Assembly (NCBI RefSeq): GCF_002894645.1
Contig: NZ_NCQY01000013.1
Span: 1-33,303 of the forward strand
From: Salinibacter altiplanensis
Lineage (GTDB): Bacteria; Bacteroidota; Rhodothermia; Rhodothermales; Salinibacteraceae
Length of the DNA: 33,303 nt
Reading direction: 5' to 3'
Shown: positions 6,709 to 15,627 of the stretch, piece by piece
Layout of the letters: the number at the start of each line of letters is the position of its first letter
Position numbering within the stretch: position 1 is the stretch's first letter
The notes under the pieces: generated by a model
Database searches by the model: none
Seen by the model: only the letters and a program-made list of their open reading frames with translations
Told to the model about the DNA's origin: nothing
Made by a program: the position numbers and the translations under genes

Positions 6709-9700
6709 ATGAAACGTTGGGCTACAATTTTCCCCTTGCTCTTACTCGTGGGGCTCCTTGCCTGGCCGCCTGCCGCTCACGGCCAAGGGGTCACCTCGGC
6801 CACCATTCGAGGTACCATTCTCGACGAGACAGAAGCCCCGCTCCCGGGTGCGAATGTCGTCGCGGTGCACGAGCCGAGCGGCTCACGCTACGGCTCGTCG
6901 ACTGGTGGAGATGGCCAGTTCACGATCGCGAACGTGCGCGTCGGCGGCCCCTACACCATCACCGCCTCATTCGTCGGCTACCAGTCGAAGCGTGAGACCG
7001 AGGTCCAGCTCGATCTCGGGGAGACGCGGACCTTTCGGTTCCAGCTCCGGCCCCAGACTGAGCAGCTGGACGAGGTGACGGTTGTCGGTGAACAGGGGGC
7101 TGTCTTCGACGAAAGTCGCAAGGGCCTCTCCACGAACATCTCGGAAGAAGAGGTGGAAACCGCCCCCACGATCGACCGGTCCATCGCGGACTTTGCGCGG
7201 TTTACGCCGCAGGCCATCGTTGGAAACGGCGACGATGACGGCTCGTCGATTTCCATTGCTGGCCAGAACAACCGGTACAACTCGATCTTCATCGACGGCG
7301 CGGTGAGCAACGACGTGTTCGGGCTCTCGGCCCAGGGCACCGACGGCGGCCAGACCGGAGCGACGCCGATTAGCACGGACGCCATCAAGAGCTTCAACAT
7401 TGAGGTATCGCCGTACGACGTGACGCAGAGCTACTTCGGCGGCGGTGCGATCAACGCTGTCACGCGGAGCGGGACGAACGAGTATGAGGGCTCGGTGGCC
7501 TTTGAGTACCGCGATCAGAACTTTGCGGAGGACCTGCCGGATGCCCCGTTTCCGGACTTCTCCAACGAGCGGTACGTGGGACGCTTCGGGGGCCCCATCG
7601 TCGAGGATGAGCTCTTCTTCTTTGTCAACTTCGACATCAACCGGGAGTCGTCGCCGCAGCCGTTCCAGAGCACCCTTGGGCCGGACGGTGACTTTCAGGG
7701 AACGGCGATCCAGACGGAGGAGGATGTAAACAACCTCGTCAGCTTTCTGGAGCAGACGGTTGGGGACCGGTACAATCCCGGCGGCTTCCGCGGGCAAGCC
7801 ACCACGCTTGACAGCGACAAGTTTCTGGGGAAGATCGACTGGAACATCAACCAGAATCATCGCCTGAGTGCCCGGTACAGCTACTCGAGCTCCGAGAATA
7901 TCGACGCCTTTGGTGGGGGCAACAGTGCACTGTCCTTCTCCAGCCGGAACGAGGTCTTTCCGAACACGACGCAGATTGGCGCGCTGGAGCTGAACAGCAC
8001 CTTTGGCAATGACTACGCCAACAAGCTGATTCTCAGCTACAAGGACGTCGAGGACGACCGGAATACGAATCTCCGCCAGCCTTTCCCGACCATCGACATC
8101 AACGATGGGGGGGCAGAGATTAGTCTTGGTGGTGAGCCGTTTTCGACGGTGAACTTCCTGAAGCAGGAAGTCTTCACCCTCACCAATGACTTTAACGTCT
8201 TCCTGGGGGACCACACCCTCACAGTCGGGACGCACAACGAGCTCTACGATCTGGCCAACCGGTTCGTCCCCTTCAACTACGGCTGGTACCAGTTCCCGAG
8301 CTTTCTGAATGGGGACAATGGCACCTCGATGGACGAATTTGCGCAAACCCTGTGCGCGTCGTCTGGCGCGCAGGGAATCCCGGGCAGTGAGTTCTTCGAC
8401 TGTAGCCAGTATCCGAATGAGCCTGCGCCCAGCCTCTTTGCACGTGCCTTCTCCCTCGTGGACAATACAGCAGGGTCTGGGCAGTTCGAAGAGATTGTGG
8501 GCGACAACACGAGTGCAGAGGGCGCTTTCCGGGCCCTCAACACCAGCCTCTACGTGCAGGACGAGTGGACGGTGAGCGATCGTCTGACGGTGACCGGAGG
8601 CGTTCGGGTCGACGTGCCGGTCTACCTGGATGATCCGGCGTACGCCAACCGGGGCAACCCGGCCGTTCCGGATGATGCATCCCCGGAGCTGAACCCGCGC
8701 AACACCACGATTCCTGCCATTGAGGACTTCTACTCGATGAACGGAGCGCGACCTGGCGAGACGCCAGATCCAGTGCTGCACTGGGCACCGCGCTTCGGCT
8801 TCAACTTCGACGCATTTGGGGACGAACAGACCCAGATCCGAGGAGGGACCGGGGTCTTCACCAGCCGCCAGCCATTCGTCTGGCCCGGGGGCATGTACCT
8901 CAACAACGGGACCAACACCGGAAGCGTCGACTTCATCGTCGACAATGTCCCGTTTCGGTCGAATCCCGCCGAAAATGGACTGACGGTGGCCGACGTCTCG
9001 GACCGCGATCCGACGGACCTCATTCCGAGTGGGCGCCTGGAGATGTTCGAAGAGGACTACTTCAACCCGCGCTTCTGGCGGACCTCGCTCGGGGTGGACC
9101 AGGAGCTGCCGGGCGGCGTCGTGGGGACGTTTGAGGCACAGTACTCCAATACCCTCAAGAACGTCCTGATCACGAACGTGAACCTGCGTCCGGCCAACGA
9201 AACGCTGGATGGTCCGGACAATCGGCCCATTTGGGTGCCGGAGGAGTACGGTGCGGGGAACAGCGAATTTACGCAGGCCGGAGATCAGCGCATCGACACG
9301 CGGTACTCGAACATCCACCGCGTGGGCAATACGGACCGCGGGTACTCCTACAACGTGACGGCCCGCCTCCGGAAGACCTTTGAGGGCGTCGTGACCGAAA
9401 ACAGCGGCCTTCGAACCGATGTGTCGTACACGTACGGCGATGCGTTCTCCGTGAACGACGGCACCTCCTCTCAGATCAACTCGCTCTGGGACGGCGTGGA
9501 GCACGTGAACGGAGCCAACAACCTTGAGCTGGCCCGGTCGGACTTCTCGACAGGCCACCGGGTGCTGGGGCGATTCTCGTACCGCCAGCAGCTTGGGGAC
9601 CGTTTCGCTCTTACGACGACCCTGATCTACGATGGGCAGTCCGGACGGCCGTTCTCCTACGTTATCGGTGGCAGCGAGAATATGGTGCAGGAACGAGGCG

Positions 9701-10275
9701 AAGAAAACTCCCTGTTCTACGTGCCCCAGACGGCCAGTCGGCTCGAGTTCTCGGAGATTGATCGAGACAACAGCTCGACCATCACCGCTGCGCAACAGGC
9801 CGCGGCGGTCGATCAGTTCATTCGAGAGAATGACTATCTGAGCCAGAAGCGGGGCGAGTACACCTCGCGAAACGCCGACCGGTCGCCATGGGAGGGAGTC
9901 ATGGACCTCAACCTCCGCCTCGAAATCTTCCAGGAGCTACTGGGACGCCAGCAGAGTGTGGAGCTTACGGCGAACGTGTTTAACTTCTCCAGCCTGCTGG
10001 GGGATGTGTTCGGCACGGATTGGGGCGAGCGCTACGCCGGGCTCAATCAGGTGAATCTGACGTCCTTCGATGAGTTTCGGGATCCGGACAACGGCGATTA
10101 CACGCCGGTCTACACGGCGCAAAGCGTGATCGACAGTGCGACGGATACCAACGGCGACGGTGTGGCCGATCAGATCCGCACGCTCGATCAAGACGACATC
10201 TTTGATGAGATCCGGACTGGATCCTCCTACAGCTCACAGTGGCAGATGAAGTTCGGCGTCCGTTACAACTTCTAA
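6709..10275 (+). CDS. Oar-like TonB-dependent outer membrane receptor with carboxypeptidase-regulatory-like N-terminal domain
   Basis: An 1188 aa outer membrane protein. The order is: signal peptide (1-27, MKRWATIFPLLLLVGLL then AHGQ); a CarboxypepD_reg-like beta-sandwich (about 30-115, TIRGTILDETEAPLPGANV and FTIANVRVGGPYTI); a TonB-box/plug region (about 120-260, LDEVTVVGE, SISIAGQNNRYNSIFIDGA, VSPYDVTQSYFGGGAINAVTRSGTNEYEG); and a long 22-strand-type barrel ending in MKFGVRYNF with the C-terminal aromatic residue typical of outer membrane proteins. A pair of cysteines about 17 residues apart (near residues 547-564) could form a disulfide in an extracellular loop. Two calcium-loop-like stretches occur near the end (residues 1018-1029 and 1146-1154). 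The pattern matches Oar/adhesion-type receptors; the ligand is unknown. The ATG at 6709 begins the signal peptide; an in-frame start at 6592 would add an unlikely extension. A strong terminator follows. Confidence 0.9.
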   Translation: MKRWATIFPLLLLVGLLAWPPAAHGQGVTSATIRGTILDETEAPLPGANVVAVHEPSGSRYGSSTGGDGQFTIANVRVGGPYTITASFVGYQSKRETEVQLDLGETRTFRFQLRPQTEQLDEVTVVGEQGAVFDESRKGLSTNISEEEVETAPTIDRSIADFARFTPQAIVGNGDDDGSSISIAGQNNRYNSIFIDGAVSNDVFGLSAQGTDGGQTGATPISTDAIKSFNIEVSPYDVTQSYFGGGAINAVTRSGTNEYEGSVAFEYRDQNFAEDLPDAPFPDFSNERYVGRFGGPIVEDELFFFVNFDINRESSPQPFQSTLGPDGDFQGTAIQTEEDVNNLVSFLEQTVGDRYNPGGFRGQATTLDSDKFLGKIDWNINQNHRLSARYSYSSSENIDAFGGGNSALSFSSRNEVFPNTTQIGALELNSTFGNDYANKLILSYKDVEDDRNTNLRQPFPTIDINDGGAEISLGGEPFSTVNFLKQEVFTLTNDFNVFLGDHTLTVGTHNELYDLANRFVPFNYGWYQFPSFLNGDNGTSMDEFAQTLCASSGAQGIPGSEFFDCSQYPNEPAPSLFARAFSLVDNTAGSGQFEEIVGDNTSAEGAFRALNTSLYVQDEWTVSDRLTVTGGVRVDVPVYLDDPAYANRGNPAVPDDASPELNPRNTTIPAIEDFYSMNGARPGETPDPVLHWAPRFGFNFDAFGDEQTQIRGGTGVFTSRQPFVWPGGMYLNNGTNTGSVDFIVDNVPFRSNPAENGLTVADVSDRDPTDLIPSGRLEMFEEDYFNPRFWRTSLGVDQELPGGVVGTFEAQYSNTLKNVLITNVNLRPANETLDGPDNRPIWVPEEYGAGNSEFTQAGDQRIDTRYSNIHRVGNTDRGYSYNVTARLRKTFEGVVTENSGLRTDVSYTYGDAFSVNDGTSSQINSLWDGVEHVNGANNLELARSDFSTGHRVLGRFSYRQQLGDRFALTTTLIYDGQSGRPFSYVIGGSENMVQERGEENSLFYVPQTASRLEFSEIDRDNSSTITAAQQAAAVDQFIRENDYLSQKRGEYTSRNADRSPWEGVMDLNLRLEIFQELLGRQQSVELTANVFNFSSLLGDVFGTDWGERYAGLNQVNLTSFDEFRDPDNGDYTPVYTAQSVIDSATDTNGDGVADQIRTLDQDDIFDEIRTGSSYSSQWQMKFGVRYNF

Positions 10276-10307
10276 CGGTGCCACAGCCACCGAACCCCTA
10301 GCATCTA

Positions 10308-10345
10308 CGGGCGGTCGTCGCGAGACGGCCGCCCGTTTTTATTTT
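10308..10345 (+). terminator. Strong intrinsic terminator of the TonB receptor gene
   Basis: CGGGCGGTCGTC (10308-10319) pairs with GACGGCCGCCCG (10324-10335) over a GCGA tetraloop, with one G-T wobble. TTTTTATTTT follows immediately. It lies 33 bases after the stop codon. Confidence 0.92.
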
Positions 10346-10516
10346 GTGCCTTCTCCGACCAGTCGTGCAATCTCCATCCAGAATAGCGTGCCTGAAGGAA
10401 AAGCGAACTCTCAGCCCCAATCCGTTGAGGATCTCTCCGGACACGGCACTGTTGGCTTCCGAAAACACCCCTATTGCGTGTGGTCTCTCGTTGTCTCATT
10501 CTCTTCAGCTTCCCTC

Positions 10517-11494
10517 ATGCTTCTTTGGACGTGTCGATTCGTCACCGTCGCTCTTCTCCTCCTGGGTGTGAACCCGATCGGTGCCGTGGCCCAATCGTCG
10601 GGGCTGGTCCCATCGCCAGAACCGTCGCTTGAGCGGGAGGGGCGTGTGGCCCACACTCCGGTGGATGAGATCAGCGGCATTGTCCGGAGCCGGTGGCAAG
10701 AGAACGTCTGGTGGGTCCACAACGACAGCGGCGACGCCCCGCGAATCTTCGCGATTGACAGCACTGGAAGTGTGCACATGGCCCCCTGGCACGCCGGCGA
10801 CCACGCCGTTGGGGCCGGGGCCGATAGCAGTGGGAAGCCGCCGTGGCCGGGCGTGCAGCTTGGGGCCGCCGCCCACATCGACTACGAGGACATCGCGGTA
10901 GAGGACAGCACGCTGTACCTCGGCGACATCGGCAACAACGGGAACGCCCGGCGCGACCTGGGCATCTACGTGCTGCGCGAGCCCTTCTACCACGACCGCC
11001 GAACCCGGCCTGTGAGGCATCTGCCCCTCCGGTACCCGGACCAGGAGACGGTTCCGGCGCAAGAATGGCATTTCGACGCGGAGAGCCTGTTCGTGGACGA
11101 CGGCACGCTCTATGTGCTCACCAAGCACCGAGAGGGACAACAGATCAATAGTCCCGAGCGAGGAACCAAGCTGTACCGGCTTGACACCGAGCACACCGAC
11201 CGCGTCAACACCCTCACGCTCGTGGACCATCATGACACCATCCCGCCGCCCACCGCCGCGGCCCTCAGTCCGAATGGGGAGCGACTGGCGGTGCTCTGCT
11301 TCGGCGGCGTGTGGATCTATGCCCGGCCCGAAGGGGGCGATCGGTGGCTCTCGTCGGAGCCGCGCCGCATCGACCTGCCCGATGAGCGAACGAAGCAGGC
11401 CGAGGCGGTGACGTGGGATGATCCGCACACGCTCCGCATCGCCAACGAGCAGAGAGATGTATTCGTATTGCCCCTCCAGACCGAACAGGAATAA
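10517..11494 (+). CDS. Secreted beta-propeller-like protein, function unknown
   Basis: A 325 aa exported protein. The signal peptide MLLWTCRFVTVALLLLGVNPIGAVAQ occupies residues 1-26. The mature part has repeated beta-blade-like segments: EISGIVRSRWQENVWWVHNDSG, RIFAIDSTGSV, IDYEDIAVEDSTLYLGDIGNN, SLFVDDGTLYVLTKH, KLYRLDTE, AAALSPNGERLAVLCFGGVWIYAR and AVTWDDPHTLRIANEQRDVFVLPL. This is the style of six- or seven-bladed propellers found in esterase-like/phytase-like secreted proteins. The HNDSGD and DYEDIA motifs recur in that group, but I see no proven active site. The long frame continues upstream to 10346, but that start would overlap the TonB-receptor terminator, and the ATG at 10517 begins the signal peptide. 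The leader is C/T-rich without a Shine-Dalgarno. It is probably transcribed separately from the receptor because the strong terminator lies between them. Confidence 0.75.
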   Translation: MLLWTCRFVTVALLLLGVNPIGAVAQSSGLVPSPEPSLEREGRVAHTPVDEISGIVRSRWQENVWWVHNDSGDAPRIFAIDSTGSVHMAPWHAGDHAVGAGADSSGKPPWPGVQLGAAAHIDYEDIAVEDSTLYLGDIGNNGNARRDLGIYVLREPFYHDRRTRPVRHLPLRYPDQETVPAQEWHFDAESLFVDDGTLYVLTKHREGQQINSPERGTKLYRLDTEHTDRVNTLTLVDHHDTIPPPTAAALSPNGERLAVLCFGGVWIYARPEGGDRWLSSEPRRIDLPDERTKQAEAVTWDDPHTLRIANEQRDVFVLPLQTEQE

Positions 11495-11888
11495 CGAGCA
11501 CGCTCCTACTTCAGTCGAAGAGGAGGCACCGGGTCCTCACAGTCCAAAAGAGTCCTTCCGACTCATCTGTGTGGGGGCCTCAATTGCTCTGCGGGCGGGT
11601 CTCCTGCAAGCAATCGGGCCCCTCATTTCTTTCCGCCTTGGCCCGCAACCCTGAATGAGTACGTCCGGCGGGGAGGGCACTCAGCGCGCCCCAGATACTA
11701 CCACTGGCGTTTGTAGGGAGCGGGTAACATCAGCGTTCAGGAGGTTCAAATGCGGATCAGGGACTTTCGCGGTGCCTAAGATCCTTCCGTTCTTGTCGGT
11801 CTGTTGGTGAGTTTCCGAATCCGAAAGCATTGGACCGTGTACAACGGGGTTAAGACACGTCACGCGGCAAGCTACTGCGGTTCTTCCT
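11495..11888. other. Leader region upstream of nadB
   Basis: This 394-base gap lacks a normal-size gene. It contains a nine-codon open frame with an unusually good Shine-Dalgarno (11739-11779) and a tandem TCCGAA repeat at about 11816-11827 upstream of nadB. No NrtR-type or NiaR-type operator was recognised. A small inverted repeat GAGTC-CTTCC-GACTC lies at about 11549-11563, without a T-run. Confidence 0.4.
11739..11779 (+). other. Nine-codon micro-ORF with strong Shine-Dalgarno upstream of nadB
   Basis: AGGAGG (11739-11744) sits five bases before an ATG (11750) that opens a 9-codon frame encoding MRIRDFRGA and ends in TAA (11777-11779). It is 109 bases upstream of nadB. It stands out because nearly every real gene in this window lacks a Shine-Dalgarno. 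It may be a leader peptide or chance; two of its nine codons are identical-class Arg codons plus a third Arg, which is not enough to argue for attenuation. Confidence 0.2.
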
Positions 11889-13388
11889 ATGGACCACTCC
11901 ACAACCGACGTTCTCGTCCTTGGCTCCGGCATCGCGGGCCTCTCCGCTGCTCTCGGGGCCGCCCGTGAGGGGGCCTCGGTCACTGTGGCCACGAAGGCGA
12001 CACAGCCCGAAGGGGCCTCCACGTGGTGGGCCCAGGGGGGCATCGCGGTGGCCCGTACGGCGCCCCGGCGGTTTAAGGAAGACATTCATACCGCGTCGAG
12101 TGGCACCAGCGACCCCGAGGCCCTCGACGTGCTCGTGCAGAACGCCGACGCGGCCGTGCGGGATGTGCTCATCGACACGCTCGAGGTGGACTTCGACACC
12201 GGAGGCGACGGCGCGTCGTTTGACTACGGACGCGAGGCGGCCCACTCCGAAGACCGCATTCTGCACGTTGACGCGTCGACGGGCAAGCACATCCACGAGC
12301 CGTTTCTAAACTGCCTCGCTGCCCACGACCGGGTCGCGATTCGGGGGAACACCGCCGCGATCGATCTGCTGGAGCGGGACGGAGCCGTCCACGGGGCGCT
12401 CCTCAAGTCCGGGGACGAGGTGCGGCGCCTCCACGCGGGGGCAACCGTCCTTGCCACCGGGGGCATCGGGGCCCTCTACGGCCGCTCCACGAATCCTGCG
12501 GGGGCGACGGGGGACGGCATCGCGATGGCGCACCGGGCCGGGGCCACGACGACCGACATGGAGTTCGTCCAGTTTCACCCCACCGTCTGCGTGGCCGATG
12601 GCGACCCATTCCTGGTGAGTGAGGCGGTACGAGGAGAGGGGGCGGTGCTCCGCAATGCCGCGGGCGACCGCTTCATGCCCGCCGTCCACGAGGACGCCGA
12701 GCTGGCGCCCCGCGACGTGGTGGCCCGTGCGGTAGAGCAGGAACACAAACGCACCGGACGGGTCGTGCTCGACGTCTCGTCGTTCGACTTCGCCGAGACC
12801 TTTCCGGACCTCACGGCGATGTGTGCAGAGCATGGGGTGGACCCGTCCGCCGGCATTCCCGTCGTGCCCGCTGAACACTTCCTCTGTGGCGGCGTCGACG
12901 TAGACACCCACGGGCGGGCGTCGCTTGATCGGCTCTACGCGGTGGGCGAGTGTGCCCGAACGGGGGTCCACGGCGCGAACCGGCTGGCCTCCACCTCGCT
13001 CCTGGAAGGGCTGGTGTGGGGCCTGCGGGCGGGAACCGATGCCACGGGGACCACGGTTCCCCCCCAACCCGTTTCGATCTCAACGACTGGTGCCGGATCG
13101 CCCCCGCCCGACGAAGCGCTCCGCGCGGCCTTCGAGCGCCTCCAGCAGGCCATGGACGAGCACGTGGGGCTTCGCCGCACGCCCGATGGCCTGCAACAGG
13201 CCCGCCACGACATCCGTTCGATTAGGGCGGACGTGGACGCCTGGATGGACCCCAGTGCCCGGCGCGGCGTCCACGAGCTCCGATCGGCCTGCACGGGAGC
13301 CCGCCTGATTGCCGAGGCGGCCGCGGCCAATGAGACGTCCGTGGGGTGCCACTACATGGAGCGGCCGGACGCCCCGTCGGCGTCCTGA
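11889..13388 (+). CDS. nadB: L-aspartate oxidase
   Basis: A cytoplasmic FAD flavoprotein of 499 aa that oxidises L-aspartate to iminoaspartate, the first step of de novo NAD synthesis. Seen here are the dinucleotide-binding motif VLVLGSGIAGLSAALGA (residues ~8-24), the family signature STWWAQGGIAVA, the flavin/substrate segment GATGDGIAMAHRAGA followed by MEFVQFHPT, the active-site loop HFLCGGVDVDTHGRAS, and YAVGECARTGVHGANRLASTSLLEGLVWG near the FAD end. The C-terminal helical domain is shorter than in the E. coli enzyme. Length is close to the usual 500-540 aa. Its place immediately before nadC and nadA on the same strand confirms the role against succinate dehydrogenase flavoprotein, its nearest look-alike. 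The ATG at 11889 lies just before the FAD strand and has a pyrimidine-rich leader. Confidence 0.95.
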   Translation: MDHSTTDVLVLGSGIAGLSAALGAAREGASVTVATKATQPEGASTWWAQGGIAVARTAPRRFKEDIHTASSGTSDPEALDVLVQNADAAVRDVLIDTLEVDFDTGGDGASFDYGREAAHSEDRILHVDASTGKHIHEPFLNCLAAHDRVAIRGNTAAIDLLERDGAVHGALLKSGDEVRRLHAGATVLATGGIGALYGRSTNPAGATGDGIAMAHRAGATTTDMEFVQFHPTVCVADGDPFLVSEAVRGEGAVLRNAAGDRFMPAVHEDAELAPRDVVARAVEQEHKRTGRVVLDVSSFDFAETFPDLTAMCAEHGVDPSAGIPVVPAEHFLCGGVDVDTHGRASLDRLYAVGECARTGVHGANRLASTSLLEGLVWGLRAGTDATGTTVPPQPVSISTTGAGSPPPDEALRAAFERLQQAMDEHVGLRRTPDGLQQARHDIRSIRADVDAWMDPSARRGVHELRSACTGARLIAEAAAANETSVGCHYMERPDAPSAS

Positions 13389-13540
13389 TCGCTCCTCCCC
13401 GAAGCTGTTTGGGGCCCGATGCCTGGCCAAACCCTGTAAGGACAAAGGGCCCTGCGCGCAGCAAGGAACCCCCGAGGGGGGCGCGGGCGGGCTGCCCGCT
13501 CGCTTTTCATGCACTGCACGAACGCTCGACCCCGCACACA

Positions 13541-14473
13541 GTGACCGAACCGACGTCCGTTGCGTCGCCCCGAGACCGGGCCCGACGCGCACTGCCAGAG
13601 TTCCTCCGCCGCCCCTCCGTGCTCTCTTTGCTGTCCCTGAGCATCGCAGAGGACGTGGATGCCGACGGGGCATGGCAATCGGGAAAGACGGCGCCGTCTG
13701 ACCGCGACGTCACGAGTGCGGCCACGCTGAAGACCGACGCCCAACTGCACGGCCGGCTCGTGGCGAAAGAAGAAGGCGTGGTTGCGGGCCTGCCGCTGGC
13801 CGACGCACTGTGTCGGCTCGTGGACCCGGAGCTCCGGGTTGCCCCGTCGGTGGAAGAGGGGGAACGGGTCGAGGCCGGACACCTTCTTGCGACGGTGGAG
13901 GGGCCCGGTCGAGCCCTCCTTACCGCCGAGCGTCCGGCGATTAATTTCGTCGGCCGCCTGTCCGGCGTCGCCACCCTCACCCGTCGCTTCGTGGACGCCA
14001 TCTCGCACACGAAGGCCGACATCCTGGACACCCGCAAGACGCTTCCGGGGCACCGTCGCCCCGATAAGTATGCGGTACGGCAGGGCGGCGGCCAGAACCA
14101 CCGGATGGGGCTCTACGACATGATCCTCATCAAAGACAACCACATTGACGGGGCCGGCGGCATTGCCGAGGCGGTGCGGCGTGTCCGGGAAACCCATGGG
14201 GACACGTATCCGATCGAGGTCGAGGTGAAAACCCTCGACGAACTCGAAGAGGCGCTCTCCCTCGCGCCCGACCATCTCCTGCTCGACAACATGTCTCCCG
14301 AAACACTCCGCCGGGCAGTGGATCACACGGACGGACGCGTTCCCTTGGAGGCCTCCGGCGGGGTGACGCTCAAGACGGTTTCAACCGTCGCGGAAACGGG
14401 CGTCGATGCCGTCTCTGTGGGGGCCCTCACGCATTCGCCCAAGACGCTCGACATCAGCATGCGAATCGACTGA
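13541..14473 (+). CDS. nadC: Nicotinate-nucleotide pyrophosphorylase (quinolinate phosphoribosyltransferase)
   Basis: It converts quinolinate and PRPP to nicotinate mononucleotide, CO2 and pyrophosphate. Visible motifs are DRDVTSAATL, EGVVAGLPLA, ERPAINFVGRLSGVATLTRRFV, ILDTRKTLPGHRRPDKYAVRQGGGQNHR (product- and PRPP-contacting residues; written here as pieces of one conserved block), DMILIKDNHI, EVEVKTLDELEEAL, LLLDNMSPE and ASGGV. The start is uncertain. The frame is open from 13346, but a start there would overlap nadB and give 375 aa, too long for the family. The only sensible start between is a GTG at 13541, giving 310 aa, still slightly long at the N-terminus. The nadB-nadC gap holds two GC-rich inverted repeats (about 13469-13480 and 13483-13499), which might be an attenuating or processing structure. 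It is the middle gene of nadB-nadC-nadA. Confidence 0.92.
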   Translation: MTEPTSVASPRDRARRALPEFLRRPSVLSLLSLSIAEDVDADGAWQSGKTAPSDRDVTSAATLKTDAQLHGRLVAKEEGVVAGLPLADALCRLVDPELRVAPSVEEGERVEAGHLLATVEGPGRALLTAERPAINFVGRLSGVATLTRRFVDAISHTKADILDTRKTLPGHRRPDKYAVRQGGGQNHRMGLYDMILIKDNHIDGAGGIAEAVRRVRETHGDTYPIEVEVKTLDELEEALSLAPDHLLLDNMSPETLRRAVDHTDGRVPLEASGGVTLKTVSTVAETGVDAVSVGALTHSPKTLDISMRID

Positions 14474-14529
14474 GACGGGTGCCCGGTGCCCGCGTCCGAG
14501 CCATCAACCAACCACTCTAGCTTGCTGCC

Positions 14530-15627
14530 ATGATCAACGACGCTGCGACCCTGACCGACCCCGATGCGCTCTATGACGTGCTTGCGGAGCGCCTCGAAGA
14601 CCGGCCCAGTGACCGAGAGCTCCGCCACAAGGCCGAGATGGCCGCCGAGATTAACGCGCTCAAGCAGGAGCAAGACGCGGTCATCCTCGGCCACAACTAC
14701 ATGGAGCCGGCGCTCTTCCATACGATCCCGGACTACACCGGGTCGTCGCTGGAGCTGAGCCGGCGTGCCGCCGAGGCGGAGGCGGACACGATTGTATTCT
14801 GTGGGGTGCGGTTCATGGCCGAGACGGCCAAGATCGTGAACCCGAACAAGACGGTGCTCCTGCCCGCGGAGGAGGCGGGCTGTTCGCTCGCCGAGAGCAT
14901 TACGGCGGAGGACGTGCGGCGCCTCAGGGAGCGCTATCCGGGGCTGCCGGTCGTCACGTATGTCAACACCTACGCCGACGTGAAGGCCGAGAGCGACGTC
15001 TGCTGCACCTCCAGCAACGCGGCGCAGGTCGTGGAGTCGCTCGACTCGGACACCGTCATCTTCATCCCGGACGAGTTCCTGGCCCAGAACGTGGCGCAGG
15101 AGACCGGCAAGGATGTGCTCTTTCCCCAGAAGCGAGAGCGGAAGGACGTTGGGGGCGACGGCGCGCCGACGAGCGGCGACGGGGCCCCGGCCGAGGCCGC
15201 CGACGCCGACATGATCGGGTGGGAGGGACGCTGCGTGGTGCACGACATGTTTCAGGTGGAGGATGTGCAGCAGGCCCGCGAGGAGCACCCCGACACGGTG
15301 GTGCTGGCCCACCCCGAGTGCAGCCCGGAGGTCGTGGAAGAGGCCGACCACTCCGGCAGCACCTCCTCGATGATCGACTACGTCGAGAACACCAACGCGG
15401 AGAGCTACCTATTGCTCACGGAGTGCTCGATGGGGGACAACATCATGGGGGCCAATCCAGACAAGAACCTGCTGCGGATGTGCTGGCAGCGGTGCCCGCA
15501 CATGAACCAGATCACGCTGGAGGACACCTACCGAAACCTCGCGAACGACCAGTACCAGATCGAGATTGAGGAAGAGGTGCGCTTGGGGGCCCTGGAGGCC
15601 GTCGAGCGGATGCTCGAAATCGGGTAA
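14530..15627 (+). CDS. nadA: Quinolinate synthase
   Basis: A cytoplasmic [4Fe-4S] enzyme of 365 aa that condenses iminoaspartate with dihydroxyacetone phosphate to give quinolinate. Conserved blocks seen are ILGHNYMEPALFHTIPDYTGSS (shown in part; substrate pocket), IVFCGVRFMAETAKI, PNKTVLLPAEEAGCSLA, VVTYVNTYADVKAESDVCCTSSNA, the active-site HPEC motif (261-264), LLLTECSMGDN and CWQRCPHMNQITLED. By spacing to HPE, the three cluster ligands are C118, C235 and C322. Between about residues 205 and 229, just before the second ligand, there is a Gly/Ala/Asp-rich insertion (KDVGGDGAPTSGDGAP and on) that looks like a flexible loop. The start at ATG 14530 gives a normal N-terminus. It is separated from nadC by 56 bases, and the three genes together form a full aspartate-to-NaMN pathway. 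Confidence 0.95.
   Translation: MINDAATLTDPDALYDVLAERLEDRPSDRELRHKAEMAAEINALKQEQDAVILGHNYMEPALFHTIPDYTGSSLELSRRAAEAEADTIVFCGVRFMAETAKIVNPNKTVLLPAEEAGCSLAESITAEDVRRLRERYPGLPVVTYVNTYADVKAESDVCCTSSNAAQVVESLDSDTVIFIPDEFLAQNVAQETGKDVLFPQKRERKDVGGDGAPTSGDGAPAEAADADMIGWEGRCVVHDMFQVEDVQQAREEHPDTVVLAHPECSPEVVEEADHSGSTSSMIDYVENTNAESYLLLTECSMGDNIMGANPDKNLLRMCWQRCPHMNQITLEDTYRNLANDQYQIEIEEEVRLGALEAVERMLEIG

Noticed and set aside
6967-9795. 942-codon minus-strand open frame antisense to the TonB receptor
   Set aside because: It is an antisense shadow of a high-GC gene. The translation is rich in Arg/Val/His with no domain pattern, while the plus-strand frame is a clear Oar-like receptor.
13346-13540. Extended nadC start overlapping nadB
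   Set aside because: It would give 375 aa with an Arg/Pro-rich N-terminal tail unknown in the family, so the GTG at 13541 is preferred.
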